Assembly: GCA_963921935.1 (NCBI GenBank)
Contig: OY998178.1
Span: 43,454,951-43,518,950, forward strand
From: Galeruca laticollis
Lineage: Eukaryota > Arthropoda > Insecta > Coleoptera > Chrysomelidae
Reading direction: 5' to 3'
Length of the DNA stretch: 64,000 nucleotides
The notes beneath the pieces were generated by a model. The model saw nothing but the letters and a program-made list of their open reading frames with translations. It did not search any database and was not told where the DNA came from. Shown here in pieces: positions 43,988-56,719 of the stretch (positions within the stretch are counted from its first letter, which is position 1; each line of letters begins with the position of its first letter). Position numbers and translations under genes: made by a program.

Positions 43988-46100
43988 ATAATAATAATAA
44001 TAAATGCTTTTATTGGCCAAACATACAGTGCATACCAGTAAAGATAAACAAAAAAAGGTTCATTATGTTACACATCCGTTTGCCAAATGGCAGGGTTCAA
44101 ATTTCTTGAATAAATCAAGAATTTGCTCTTCCACTCAACCAGTTAAATACTTATACCTATACACTATAATTATGAATACAATTCAATAAATAAAGACATC
44201 CATTATCATTTAATATTAACATTTTGTGTAGATACATTTGTGTAGAAACCAGAAGTTTCATTACAAAGAATATAATAATACTATTTCATATAAAACCAAA
44301 ACATCCAGGCAACCCCAACAAAAAAAATATTGAAAAATCCAAAACTGATAACTATTTCGATATTAAAAATAACTAAATAACCACCAACCCCTAACTCCCA
44401 AAAACCCCCCATCAAAGTGGAACCACTCAGAAATTCTCAGCCCCACTCCAAATCCTAACTACATTAAATGAAAAGCGGTTGAATGTTTAGGCATCATTAA
44501 GCGACCAACTTGTCTCATGTTTAGATTGTGTACGTCGGTTCTAAATCTATGTTTATTGTACAAGTACGGAGGTTTTTGTGTATGTAGAATTTTATAGTAT
44601 AATACACATTCACGTACTCTGCGACGTTCTTCCAAAGTAAGCCACTGCAATTCTTTATAATAGGATGAAGTAGGTGTTTTTCTTCTTAATCCACATATCA
44701 ACCTGATGCAACAGTTCGGGATACGCTGTAATCTTAGTACGTCTCTTTTTAATAATCAAGGCCCAAAAACCGCATCGCCGTAATTTAACTGTGATAATAC
44801 GAGTGATTCACATAATATCATTTTTGTTTTTTTTGTGAGCATTGTCCGGCTGCTGTATAATAATTTGAGATTAGCAAAGGCGCGACGAACGATTAAAGTT
44901 ACAAGGGACGAATAGCGTAAATCCGAGTCAATGATCAATCCTAAATTTTTTGCACTATCTATATTAATTATATTATCATCAATTTTTAAGTTCAATAATC
45001 TTAAGCACCTCTTCCTGGCCATTGGCTTTCCAAATAAAAGTGCAACTGATTTAGCACTATATAGTGATAGACAAAAATTATTGGATATTGCTATCAGTGA
45101 CTTTAAATCTTCATTTACATGCTGACACGACACAACCGCATCTTCTTCATTAAAAGAATAATACAACTGTGCATCATCCGCATAAAAATGAGACAAACAG
45201 TTTTGAAATCTCTTATAAAATACATGTGTATAAATTATAAGGAGAACTGGCTCAAGTATTGAGCCTTGAGGCACTCCACATTTAATTTTTAAAAATGCAG
45301 AAGACCTATTGCAGTAGATAACTGCTTGCTGACGATTACTGAGGTAGCTACGAAACAAATTTATAGCACTTGTATCTAAACCAATAAAATTTAACAGGGA
45401 AGACAGTAAATCATGATTTATACGATCGAAGGCTTTGGAATAATCTAGCAAAACTAAAGCTACTAATTTATTAGCGTCCAGAGATGCATGGATATCATCG
45501 GTTACTTTTAAGAGAGCTGTTGTGCAACTATGTAATTGTCTCAATCCGGACTGATGAGCTGATAAAATATTATTACAATCTATGAATTTAATAAGTTGTT
45601 TATTTACAATTTTCTCAATCACTTTTGATACGCAACATAAAATACTTATAGGGCGCAAATCTCTAAGACTAGCTGGATTATTATTTTTGGGCAATGGTAA
45701 AACAGGTACACGCTTCCAGATAGCAGGATATACACCTTCCTTTATACAAAGAATGAATATGTGTGTCAAAAGCGATAAAATAACTGGACAGCAATATAGT
45801 AGCATATCGATGCTAAGTTAATCGACACCTGTGGCTTTAGATTTAATTGACGGTAACATCTCGTATACTTCGGAGTCGCATGTTTGAGCAAACTTAAAAT
45901 TGTTATTATTTTCCATACTCACATTGTAGTATGATATTAAATTAGGATCAACGTTAATTCCACTTTTAGAAGAATCAACAAAAAATTCATTAATACTGTT
46001 TAGGTTCTGCAAATTATCTGGTATTAATATTTTTACTGTAAATATTTAATTCTTTCAAGACCTTCCATAGTTTTCTACTTTCCCCGTGACGTACACGAAA
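43988..46100 (-). pseudogene. Jockey/CR1-like LINE pol 3' half, two stops only
   Basis: One minus-strand frame runs 46012-44459 (518 codons) with only two stops (TAA at 45818-45820, TGA at 44756-44758). The reading extends upstream to ~46090 with RKLWKVLKELNIYS. RT motifs: LRPISILCCVSKVIEKI, ALVLLDYSKAFDRINHDLL (motif A), KCGVPQGSI (motif B) and LSHFYADDAQLYYSF (catalytic YADD). A C-terminal ELQWLTLEERRRVRECVLYYKIL domain follows. The 3' UTR ends with AATAAA and a (TTA)n tail at ~43988. The endonuclease half is missing. Confidence 0.88.
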
Positions 46101-46708
46101 TTCCAATGGCAATTATTATCTCTCTCTTGTCTTTACTGGCAATAATTCATAAAAGCAAAAACCTATACCAATGTTACATGACAAGTGCTGCCATAATAAG
46201 ATACAAAGTTCATGTTATTGTTGTTATTTTGTATGTTGGGAGATGAATGAAAGTCCATAGATGAATTTTAGATGATTCTGTTACATTCAGATAACGAAAA
46301 CCCATATTTACGTATCAAAATTAAACTAACTAAACTGAAAATATTAATATTTTTTTTCTACTTCTGTTAATAAATCCCTATTATAAACACGGGTTTGACA
46401 TACGCAAAACGACTCTTTAAACACTAGTGTTTAAAATGCGAAAAATCACATCTCGTTTATCAATGTTTTTAAACGTCACATCACGTGTATATTATGAATT
46501 TTAAATTTCATATTACAGGATAATTTTGTTGTTCTGTGTTATTGGATTTGTCAGTCAGCTGTCAGCCATCGTCTGCAATGTTATGAATACATAAGCTGAA
46601 TAGCCTTGACAGCTGAGACCTAAAATGAAGGAAAGAAGAAGATGTTATGGATATAATTAATATATAATATAATTGAGATCTATTTTTTTATTCCTGCAGG
46701 CGTAGAAA

Positions 46709-46815
46709 AAGTATAGTAAGCACATCATGTCAAAAACAGCTTTAGTCTGTCGTTTCCAATAAAACTCGTGACTAAAGTAACGTTTTTGACACTTGTGCTT
46801 AACATACTATTCCTA
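46709..46815. repeat. Foldback element 1
   Basis: GTATAGTAAGCACA...TGTCAAAAAC...CTTTAGTC pairs with GACTAAAG...GTTTTTGACA...TGTGCTTAACATAC around a ~25-nt loop. It shares the AGTATA(G/T)TA edge with foldbacks at 47.998, 58.493 and 59.972 kb, but the stem sequence is different. Confidence 0.65.
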
Positions 46816-46947
46816 TAACCTATGAATACTTATAAACATCAAAATAAACATGACTAAAACAAGTTAATGAAACTTTACAGAAAATTCCTAAGCAAAAAAA
46901 ACAATAAAAATCCAGTGAAAACAAACAGAATACATTATAAATCGTAG

Positions 46948-47340
46948 TTATCCCTGTCTGAATATTAAGCCTATTTTCTTGCAAATCTCATAGAAATGAA
47001 ATCTGTTTAAACCTTTAGTTAATATGTCAGCTAGTTGGGACTTACTATTCAAATATTCAAGACAAAAGAGCCAATCATTTACTTCGTCACAATCAAAATT
47101 ATATTTTGAATCAACCTGCTTAACACGGTTGTCTTCGAATACCTTAAATGTTTCTATATTTATTTTCATGTCGTTAATTAGTTTCTTAGTCCACAAACTA
47201 CCTTGTACTGCACTGCACAATGCCACCAATTCCGCTTAACTGCTTGATGAGGCAACATATTTCTGCTTGCGAGTGACCCAGGCAACGGTATTTCCATAAA
47301 CAAGTTGAATCCATGAATATCCAACCTGGATACATGGGGC
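46948..47340 (-). pseudogene. Ty1/copia pol C-terminus (RNase H)
   Basis: Minus-strand residues VTRKQKYVASSSS, a stop in place of the Glu of the usual SSTEAE motif, then AELVALCSAVQGSLWTKKLI, FEDNRVKQV, DVKYHF-like residues and YLNSKSQLADILTKGLNRF. This is the terminal RNase H segment of copia pol. Nothing upstream is retained; the LTR was not identified. Confidence 0.85.
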
Positions 47341-47997
47341 ATAATGTTTCAAGAGCCACATTCATCCACTACGGATACAAACCAGACTCTATATTTCTGG
47401 TATATGTATCTAACACATCTACGCCCGCCACGCGGGATCTGAGCATACTACAAGAAAGTAGTAACTTGTAGATGGCAACAACTAATGGCTAGCATTTTAT
47501 TTATGGATTGTTGCCAATTTTGCACTAATGTATATCCGTTGGATACACGCTAGTGTACTATTCAAAACTAATAAATTGGCCACGTGTATCCAACATGGAT
47601 ACATTTTTAAAAACATGTTTTTATGGCATCTAAAACTTTCTTACATTATGTTTGTTACATTTTTACATCGAAATATTTATCAACTTCAGCTTATTCGGTA
47701 CCAATGTGGCACTCAACGTGTTAATAAAATATCTGATTTTGTATCATTCACGTCAGTCGCTCAATCAGAATCGACATAAACTGATAATATCTGTTTTTCT
47801 GTACTCTAAATCTACATTAATAGTCCTTCTTAGGTATCTTAATACTCTTTTGAGATGTATTTAAACTTCTTTCGAGCACTTGTCCTCAAACCTGCTAAAA
47901 TAATTTAATAAAAAACTGATATCGGTCGAGATGCCAACATGAGACACATTAAGCATCCTATAATAAGTTCCCTAACCGGCATTTGCACTGTATCTTC
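47341..47997. other. Non-coding, nothing firm recognised
   Basis: Short frames only. A repeated GTATCCAA(C/G)ATGGATACA-like word (47320, 47590) hints at an old repeat. Confidence 0.35.
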
Positions 47998-48150
47998 AAT
48001 AGTATATTACATTACGAGTACGGAAAGTGACACTTTTCCCACGAGTGGGAAACATTGTAGCACGAGGCGTAAGCCGAGTGCGACAATCCCACGAGAGTGA
48101 AAAGTCACTTTCGCAAAAGTAATGTACAATATTTTTCCTACGACCACCCA
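47998..48150. repeat. Foldback element 2 with CCTACGACCACCC edge
   Basis: AATAGTATATTACATTACG...AAAGTGAC pairs with GTCACTTTCGC...GTAATGTACAATATT. An inner CCCACGAGTGGG-type stem surrounds GGCGTAAGCCGAGTGC. The right side continues as TTTTTCCTACGACCACCC, shared with 57.69 kb and, inverted, 58.48 kb. Confidence 0.65.
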
Positions 48151-48644
48151 TTTTATTAAACAAAATATGTAAATATCAGATCGTGTATATTGCCTCACTA
48201 ATCTTACGTTTTATTTGTGACAGTATATGATTAAATATTGTTTCTGTAAAAAGTGTTCATGAATTTACAATTACTTTTATAGTGAAACAAAGAAATAACG
48301 ATAATTAATGTTCATTTGAAGAAATTACAATAAGTACGTACTTATTAGATACAACTGGGGAACAAATTGATTTATTTGGGATCATAAAAATTAAAAGTGA
48401 ATTGATTATTGTTACAATAATAAATTAACAGTTTTAGATTTTCGTTGCTATCCCTTAGTTGTTACATTTCTTTATGAAAAATGAGTAATAAACTCTTAAT
48501 TTACTTCTTAATTTACTTTAATAATAATACATTTATCTAGAACAACAACATTTAAATTCTTCAAAGACACACTGACATATAACAGTCTTCTTTTTCATTT
48601 CTCTTATCATTACTTACATAAACCATAGATAAATTAAACTAAAC

Positions 48645-51252
48645 CATTGGTTCCCAACTGTGGCGATACAGCCCCCTGTGGGCGCTGCAGCCTTTTAGGG
48701 GGGCGGTAGCGGATTCAGAAGCAAATAATAAGCAGTCAAGAGGAATGTTGGAATAAAAATGATGTAATAAGGGTTAATGAGCAGTTTTAAATTAGCATTA
48801 ATAATAATACTAATCATTGTAATAATTTCTTTTAGTTCAGAATAGAAGTATATGACTTTTCCTCGCACGTTGATAAGCGAACGCGCGATGCTCATTCAAA
48901 ATAACATGTATCGACATGTTCGCACACAGATAAGTTGAATCATTCACGAAATGAAACGTATAAAAGCAACAGCTCTACGAATTTTTTGTTACTTAGTTGT
49001 ATGTGCTTGACCGCGATATATAGACGTGAATCATAAGCTCTACCGTAGTAAATAATCGTGAGTGGTGTGACATTTTACAAACATTACTATCCATAAATCT
49101 ATCGAGAATTTAATTTTTGTATGAAAATGGCTGAATCTACTTCTAAATTAAAAAAGAAATGCTGAAAATATAGTATTGAATATTTAAAATATGGATTTGC
49201 GGAATCTTCTACAAACAAATCATTACCTATGTGTTTAAATTACCGAAAACTTTTTTCAAATGAAGCTATGAAACCTTTTTAGGCTACAAGAGCATTTACA
49301 TGAAATGCATCCTGATAAGAATATAACAAAGATATATTCTATTTTCAAGAACTAGAAAAACAATATTTAAAACAGCCAACTATATCAAACCTTTTTGCTT
49401 CGTCTTCTAAACGAGACGATGATGGGCTACGAGCTTCATATAACGTCTCATTGCTAATCGCAAAGTCAGGGAAATCACACATCATTGGCGAGGAATTAAT
49501 TTTGCCGGCAGTAGAAGAGATATTAAAAACTGTTCTCCATCATAAGACACCATTTGATATCATTAAAAAAAATCCTCTCAGTAATAATTCAGTGCAAAGA
49601 AGAATAGATGGAATGGCAAATGACATTGGAATATCATTATGCGATTACCTAAAGACCTGCGAATTTTCCATTCAACTCGATGAATCAACTCTACTAAGCA
49701 ACGAAGCTCTACTCTCATCATACGTGCGATTTATAAAAGAAGAAAAATTCATCAAGAGTTATTATTTGGTAAGAATTTGGAATCTGATACTAAGGGACAT
49801 TCTATATTTGATATCATGCAAGAATTTTTTCAAGACAAAGAAATTCCTATTAGCAATATTTTGTCTGCTGCTACTAATGGTGCTCCAGCAATGACCGGGC
49901 GTCATAAGGTTTTATAGCACATTTGAGAAAAGCAGTGCCAAATGTACTCGCTGTACATTGTATTATTCACCGTCAGCATTCGGTTGCAAAAAAATTAAAT
50001 GAACGTCTGCACGCGTCCCTCAATAACGTTATTAAAGCAATGAATATCATTAGAAGCAATTCATTGAATGATCGTTTGTTTCATAAGCTTTGCAATGAAA
50101 ATGATGAAGACTACAAACGCTTGCTGCTGCACACAGAAGTACGTTGGCTCTCTAAAGGTGTTAGTCTGAATCGTTTTTTCAATCTATTTGACTCGGTGTT
50201 GAAATTTCTTGAAGAAAACGAACAATTGCGCGAAAACCTGATTACGTCAAAAAATGACATCGCTTATTTGACGGACCTGTTTAAAGTATTTAATCAAGTT
50301 AATGTACAATTGCCAGCTGATGATTTAAATTTAATTAAACCTAAAAACGTCATAGCTGCTTTTTCAGGAAAACTTCTTATATCCAAAAGGAATCTTGGTA
50401 GAGGTGAGTACAACCATTTTCCCACATTATCAACAGTGTCTGCAAAACCGGAAGATTTACTTACTTACTGCCACCACTTGGAAGTTCTTCATGTTGATTT
50501 TACAGAGCATTTCCAAGATATTTTAAATATGGAAATACCAAGTTGGGTTATAGATCCTTTCGCAAACACAGATACTGAAGGCTCATCAAATTTGGAAGAG
50601 GAGCTATTAGAACTCACAACTAACGAAGAACTGAAAGTAAAATTCAAACGTGGTTATCAAGAGTTCTGGCTTCAAAAACCAATACCAGTTCTCTATCCTG
50701 GATTGTGGACAATAGTACAGAAGTTGTTAATTGCATTTCCTTTGTCCTATATGGCTGAGCGTGCATTCAGTGCAGTAACTGATTAGCTGTCAAAGAAGAG
50801 GAACAGACTACACATCACTGAACGTGGCGATCTGCTATTGATGTTAACGAAATTGGAACCCGATATTAACAAACTGGTAACCATCCACCAGCCTCAACCG
50901 TCTTATTCATTTTTTCTTCATTATTAATTTTGTATTTCTTATTGTATTGCATTTCTTATTTCTATTGTGATTGTATTTCTCATTGATTCTGTGTTTATAT
51001 TTAAAAGTTTAATAAACAATTTCATTTAACATTTGGTAGCAGTTTAATAAATTCCTACTTCATCATTCCTCTAAAATAAAATTTAGACATTAACTGAAAT
51101 TACAGCGAAACATAGATCAATTGGTACGGTTTAGATGATATTCAAATAAAATTACCTACTTTGGACTAACCAGCGACTGGGGGGGAGGGGGCGGTGAAAT
51201 TTTTGTTCTCTTCTATAGGGGGCGGTGGTCCAGAAAAGGTTGGGAACCACTG
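48645..51252 (+). mobile_element. hAT element (Buster-like), complete ends, decayed gene
   Basis: The left end CATTGGTTCCCAAC at 48645 and right end (inverse of CAGTGGTTCCCAAC) at 51252 are flanked by AACTAAAC (48637-48644) and AACTAAAG (51253-51260), 7 of 8 bases matching with central TA. Subterminal G-rich GGGGGCGG blocks occur at both ends (48700, 51185-51225). A plus-strand transposase pseudogene fills the middle. It is clearly older than the hAT at 7.17 kb. Confidence 0.88.
49120..50926 (+). pseudogene. hAT (ZBED5/Buster-like) transposase, frameshifted
   Basis: The N-terminus (MAESTSKLKKKC at ~49129) and the zinc-finger region are broken by stops. Open frame 49451-49757 has LILPAVEEILKTVL and FSIQLDESTLLSN (first Asp). 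After a frameshift, NGAPAMTGRHK (second Asp region, its Asp changed to Asn) follows. Frame 49923-50786 has VHCIIHRQHSVAKKL, LLLHTEVRWLSKG and MAERAFSAVTD (catalytic Glu). A stop then precedes KKRNRLHITERGDLLL to 50926. Non-functional. Confidence 0.87.
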
Positions 51253-51389
51253 AACTAAAGCGTAACATTAATTACTTGAACTTCAAAAACAGCTAAAGTT
51301 TGTTTTAATAAAATGAAAATATAAGAAATATCATAATTAGATTAATGTAAATCGACTTACGAGATCTGATAACCATAATTCAAATCTGA

Positions 51390-51465
51390 ATTAGCTCAGT
51401 TGGACGAGTATCTGGTTGGATGACCGGAAGGTTGTGGTTTCGATTCTCGGCGTCAACAATTTTTT
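51390..51465 (+). tRNA. tRNA-like sequence (pseudogene or SINE head)
   Basis: TTAGCTCAGTTGGACGAG is a good A box and GGTTTCGATTCTC a B-box-like element, ~45 nt apart. CTGGT/ACCGG can form the anticodon stem, but with a six-base loop. The acceptor and T stems do not pair well. This is better read as a tRNA-derived pseudogene or SINE head than a working tRNA. Confidence 0.45.
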
Positions 51466-52391
51466 TTCTCCTCCTTATTTTTTAGAAATAATTAGTTTTT
51501 AATCCAGTTTTCATGTGAATAATATTAATAAGGAACAGCAAATAATAATTACATCTGTAAATCTTACATAATTTACGGGTTCGACAGCTTATTGACAGCC
51601 GGGCGGAAAGTTACTTTCCACACTAGTGCGGAAAGTACTTTCAGCACGCGTGAGAATAAAGGTCATTTTCCATGGGAGTAGAGAGTGCTATATGTGTTAC
51701 TTCCCTATGTGGAAAAAAACAGTTATGCAGTCTCTTCTAGTTGCATTTGTTCGTCTAATACATACTTTCATCTCGCGTCTGAGTTTATGGAATCCATTGT
51801 CCTACCTGCCGTGATCAAACATTCCTATCATTCATTCCACTTTTCTTTTTTACAAAGTGAAAATCTTGTCAGTAGACGTGGAGAAAGAAGAAAATAACAT
51901 TCGGTGTGAATATCCTTGAATGACTTTTTCCAATTGAATAACTTTTCTCACTGAACCTTGTTTGAGCTATGCTGAAAAGAAAAATCTTAGCAATGAAAAG
52001 ATAATTTAATCTCTCTCTCTAAACTTCTCTCAACTTTGAAGTCGATATTGAAATGAGTAATATTTGATTGTTTCGAAATGCCAAACTTTACAACAAACCG
52101 TCAAAATCACCTAATACAGGCTATCGGAACCTGTGACGATTTAAAAAGAAATCACTATTATTATGATTAATAGGCAATCAACAATAATGTTTACACCGAA
52201 ATGGTACACCGACTGGAACCAATTAATCAGTTTTTAACGTGTAAAAACGATAAAATTTCATGTTTTTCGTAATCTATCGTATGCAAAATCATCATTCCAG
52301 TTAATGGGCTGTTGGTTCACGCTATTCTTAAGGGCATTCGTTACGGTTATTTTATAAACTCAAATGTGTGTGAACTGCAATAAAATAATAT
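51466..52391. other. Non-coding; small hairpin-rich patch
   Basis: GGAAAGTTACTTTCC and nearby repeats (51606-51650) give a small hairpin cluster resembling foldback 2. Otherwise nothing recognised. Confidence 0.35.
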
Positions 52392-54575
52392 GTGGTGGTG
52401 AATTCATCAGCAAATTTCAAATATGATTATACCTATTTTTATCTCTCAATTGTACTTCTTAGAACTTTTAAAATTGGTTTAGACTCTTTAAGACCTTCAC
52501 ATCTACAACATTTAATAAGTTACAGTGCTGGCCCTTCAGTAAAAAATATCTTATCGCCTTTTTGTAAATTATGAAATTTTATTTTAAATGACACAGTAAA
52601 CATCAATATTCGTCCTGTTTTATTCGAAGCGTCACTATTAGCTTCAACTAAAAAAGCAGGAGGTATCAAACCAATTGCTATTGGTACAGTTTACCGTCGT
52701 TTAGTAGCGAAAATAATTTGTTCAAACATCAGAGACAAATTAGGATATTTACTTCGTCCATTACAATTTGGTTTGGGGTCGAAAGGTGGTTGTGAAGCAG
52801 TTGCACATGCAGCAAGACGTTACGTCTCTAATCATCCAGACGTTAATAATAAAGTTTTTCTGGAAATTGATTTTAAAAATGCTTTCAATGCAATTCATCG
52901 CGATCATTTATTAAAACTTCTAGCAGATATTCTACCTGAATTTCTTTCTTTCATCAATCAATGTTATCGATTCCCTTCATATCTTTTATTTGGCGAAAAC
53001 ATCATTTATTCGGAAAGAGGCGTCCAACAAGGGGACCCTTTGGCCCCTTTCCTTTTTTTGCACATCGATACACAAACTTATAAGTAACATTGACACAGAA
53101 TTCAATGCTTGGTACCTTGATGATGGTTCTTTAGGTGGTAATACTAATTCCTTGTTCAAGTCTCTTGTCCATATCATAAACAATTCCAAGGATATTGGTC
53201 TTGAACTCAATTTCAGCAAATGCGAGTTATTTTTCTTAGAATCACCAAATAATCTTACCATTGATAAATTTAATTCTGTAGCACCAGGCATAACAATTAC
53301 CAACATACAAAATTCATTTCTATTAGGTGCTACTTTATTTAACGAATCCTTTCTATCAGCTTTCAATGAAAAAATAGCCTTTTTCAGAAAAATGTCATCT
53401 CGTTTATCCTGGTTACCGACACATATTGCTTATTACCTTCTCAAGAATTGCCTATTAATTCCAAAATTAACATATATCTTAAGATGTAGTACGACCTGGT
53501 TACATAATGATATCTTAATCAATTTTGACAATAATATTCGTCATTTATTAGAGTCATTAATTAACATTAAATTAGAGGACCTTTCTTGGAAACAAGCTTC
53601 ACTACCTGTTTCATATGATGGTTCAGGAATTCGCTCAATCGTTTCAGTAGCTCTTCCTTCTTTTTTGTCATCATTAAATAGTTCAAAAAATTTCATGAAT
53701 TACATTCTGCCTATATTTTTCCACACACAAGACCCTTTATTAGTGGAAGCAGAAAATATCTGGTCATTAAAATCTAACAAAATTGTACCCCCTGAATATA
53801 AATCCTTTCAAAAATCCTAGGATATGACCTTCATTGAACATTGAAAAAGAAAGTCTGCTTCAGAAAGCTATCAATTTACCAGACAAGGGTCGTTTGAATG
53901 CAGCATTTTCAAAGGAATCAGGAGCATGATTGAACGCTATACCGTCGGCCCCATTAGGTACGCTTTTAGATGACGACAGTTTCCGTATTTCTATTGGTCT
54001 CCGTTTAGGTTGTAAAATTTGTTCAAAACATCACTGTCGTTGCGGTGCTGATGGTGATGAATATGGTAGACACGGCCTAAGCTGCACATTGAGTGCCGGC
54101 CGTTTTTCACGTCATTCTGCAGTAAATGACCTAATCAAACGAGGCCTGTCATCTGCAAAGATTCCCTGTTCGTTGGAACCGTTAGGTACTTGCCGCGACG
54201 ACGGTAAACGTCTAGATGGTATGATCCTCATTCCATGGCAACGCGGCAGACCAGTTATATGGGATTTCACTTGCACTGACACTTGGGCTCCATCTCATGT
54301 CCGATCCACATCTACTTCCGCAAGCGCTGCAGCTTTACAAGGCGAAAATTTTAAAATCAATAAATACAAAAATTTGGAGAACATTTTTATTTTTATTCCT
54401 GTAGCAATCGAAACCTCCGGTGTTTTCGGTCATGAAGCTTTAAAATTCATTAAAGGAATCAGTAGAAAAAATATCAGTAGAAACCAATGATTCAAGAGCA
54501 ACTTTGTTCTTTATACAACAAATAAATATTGCTATTCAAAGAGGAAACGCTTCAGCTTTTCTCGGTACGTTTCCC
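52392..54575 (+). pseudogene. Retroelement polyprotein: YLDD reverse transcriptase plus RLE-like nuclease
   Basis: N-terminal IGLDSLRPSHLQHLI is followed by an in-frame TGA (~52572), then GGIKPIAIGTVYRRL and VFLEIDFKNAFNAI (motif A). RGVQQGDPLAP (motif B) follows, and a frameshift in a C/T run at ~53045. Then FNAWYLDDGSLGG (catalytic YLDD) and FSKCELFFLE. After another frameshift (~53825) a Cys/His region (CKICSKHHCRCGAD, HGLSC) leads to RLDGMILIPWQRGRPVIWDFTC, a PD-(D/E)XK-like nuclease pattern. The end is NIAIQRGNASAFLGTFP. RT followed by CCHC and a restriction-like nuclease resembles R2/NeSL-type LINEs; the exact clade is uncertain. Confidence 0.75.
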
Positions 54576-54579
54576 TCCA

Positions 54580-56578
54580 GGAGAACTTTTTATGAAACTT
54601 AATCATAAGAAACCTAATTCTTCTATCAGTTTCAAACTATCTCACATTACCTACCCTAAAACATGTGATCTCTCTTTTTTCCGAAATTCTCATTTAACAT
54701 CTTCATTCTCTTCAGAATATGTGCCTTCTGATAATACGTGCGTTGACAATTTTATGAATTATGCCTCCAACAAGCTTTTGGGCCTCAGTGTATCAAAAAA
54801 TATAGATAACCACCAGCCAGGTGATGTCCCATTCATAGGAATACTGAAGAAGATGACTATGCTAGAGAATGATGCGATTCCTATACGCAAGAAATTATCT
54901 TTGATCAAAACAAAATATAAAACTGGTTTACCCCAAATAGAGTTGGAGACATCAAATAGAAAGGTAAACGACCAGATGGAAGTTATTTATACTGACAGTG
55001 TGGCATACTCTAACAATACTAATATAGTCAATTTGTATGATGAAGATGATAACGAAAATCACACATCAGTAGCCGATTTGAGTAAAAATTTTAATGACTC
55101 TTCAGAACAGTAGAAAATGGTACTAACCTCGCCAATAGGACAACTGAGGTTAGATCCAAAATATCTCTGTTGTCACCAATAGAGTAAAACCAATGAGTAT
55201 AAAATCAATATCAACCAGAGTTAAAAAATCTCCAATAAGTGTCAAAATAAACCCTATGTTTTGCTGTCAAATTCAAAATTGGAAGAGAATGAAGACGTAG
55301 AAAAAAATAATGGTTCAGAAGTCGATAGGGTTGTAGTAACTGAGGAATCAATAAACTTCAATTCCCTTTCTAAAAACAACACTAGAGTTAACAACTTCTC
55401 TTCATACATTTCATTTTTGATTAAAGATTTTCAGAAAGAGGATGAAACTCAACAAGAACAAAAGGACACGTCTAAAAATGATGTAGATAACAAGGAATAT
55501 ATTAACAAAGTGAACCATACCAATGATCTATCGACATTAACCAAACTTTCCAAATCCGTAATATCTACATCCAATTCAATAGCAAACAACATCAATCCAA
55601 ATTCCTTATCACGCCGATCACGTGAGGAAGACAATAATAGTATCCGATATTATTGGTACAATAATAGTAGTTGCGAAAGAGCTCTTAACAATATCTCCAC
55701 AATCAGATCCATAAAGGGTATTCCCCAAGCATCTTTAGGGCCTTAAAGACCTCAAAAATATTGGTAACACATGTTTCATGAATAGTATTATCCAATGCCT
55801 ATCAAACACAAGGTGGCTATTAGAATATCTACAGAAAAACGCATACATATGAGATATTAACATAAACATATCTAACATGAAAGGAGCACTAATTAAAGCA
55901 TTTGTTGAAGTTATTCAAGAGCTTTGGTCTGAAGACGGTTCAGACAGAGTGGTTAATACAGTATCATTGAAAAGTCAGATTCAGCGATTTAATTCAAGGT
56001 TCATGGGATACACTCAACACGATGCACAGGTGTTTCTTCGTTACCTATTAGCAGGACCTCACGAAGATGCCAACAAGGTATATGAAAAACCAAACCCCAT
56101 ATTAACAGAAATTGATGACAAACTTAGTGACATCGAGAAAACACAAAAATCTTGGTTGAGATATCCGAGAATAGACAACTCCAAGATTGTTGATAACTTT
56201 GTCGGTCAATTAAAATCAACAATCAAGTGCACACACTGTGGTCACTGTTCAGTTTCCTACGTTCCCTTTTGGGATTTATTCCTTTCGGTACCCCAAAGGA
56301 TAGATGTTGCAATAGATTTTCCAATAGAAGGGCTTGATATGAGCCATTACGCGGCTGATAATGTGGCACCTTTTATGTACATCCTCTACGCTATATCAAA
56401 TCACTGTGGATCCACTTATAATGGTGACTACACAGCATTTTGCCGACATCCCTGCACGGGACAGTGGCACGAATATAACGATTCAAGGGTGCTATTAATA
56501 TCGTGGAAATCTTTAGTCAGTGGAGAATCATATTTTCTTTTGTATGAACAAGATGACATAAAATCCGACCTTCAATAA
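54580..56578 (+). pseudogene. Retrocopy of a USP2-like ubiquitin-specific protease
   Basis: No introns. A low-complexity N-terminal region (54580-55740, three stops near 55111-55230) precedes the USP domain. It reads LKNIGNTCFMNSIIQCLSN (Cys box; TGT at 55772-55774), a TGA near 55849, MGYTQHDAQVFLRYLL (Val where Glu is usual), IKCTHCGHCSVSYVPFWDL, then a jump. The usual ~60-70 residues, with the second Cys pair and the LKRF strand, are missing. At the His box the sequence reads NGDYTAFCRHP: the catalytic His is Asp (GAC, 56426-56428). WHEYNDSR is intact. USP2 removes ubiquitin from proteins; this copy could not. A short A-run at ~56707 may be the remnant tail. It starts directly after an RT element. 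Confidence 0.83.
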
Positions 56579-56719
56579 TTTTTTTATTCGTTTTTAAATT
56601 GTATATTTTCATTGTGAACCAATGTCTTATTTGGTTTTTTCTGCAAAATGTATTTATATATTCATATATACATTGTATTCTTGTTAATATATTGTGTTAA
56701 AGATTCAAAAAAATGAATA

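Noticed and set aside
51390..51465. Functional tRNA gene
   Set aside because: Acceptor and T stems do not pair and the anticodon loop is one base short. Kept only as a tRNA-like relic.
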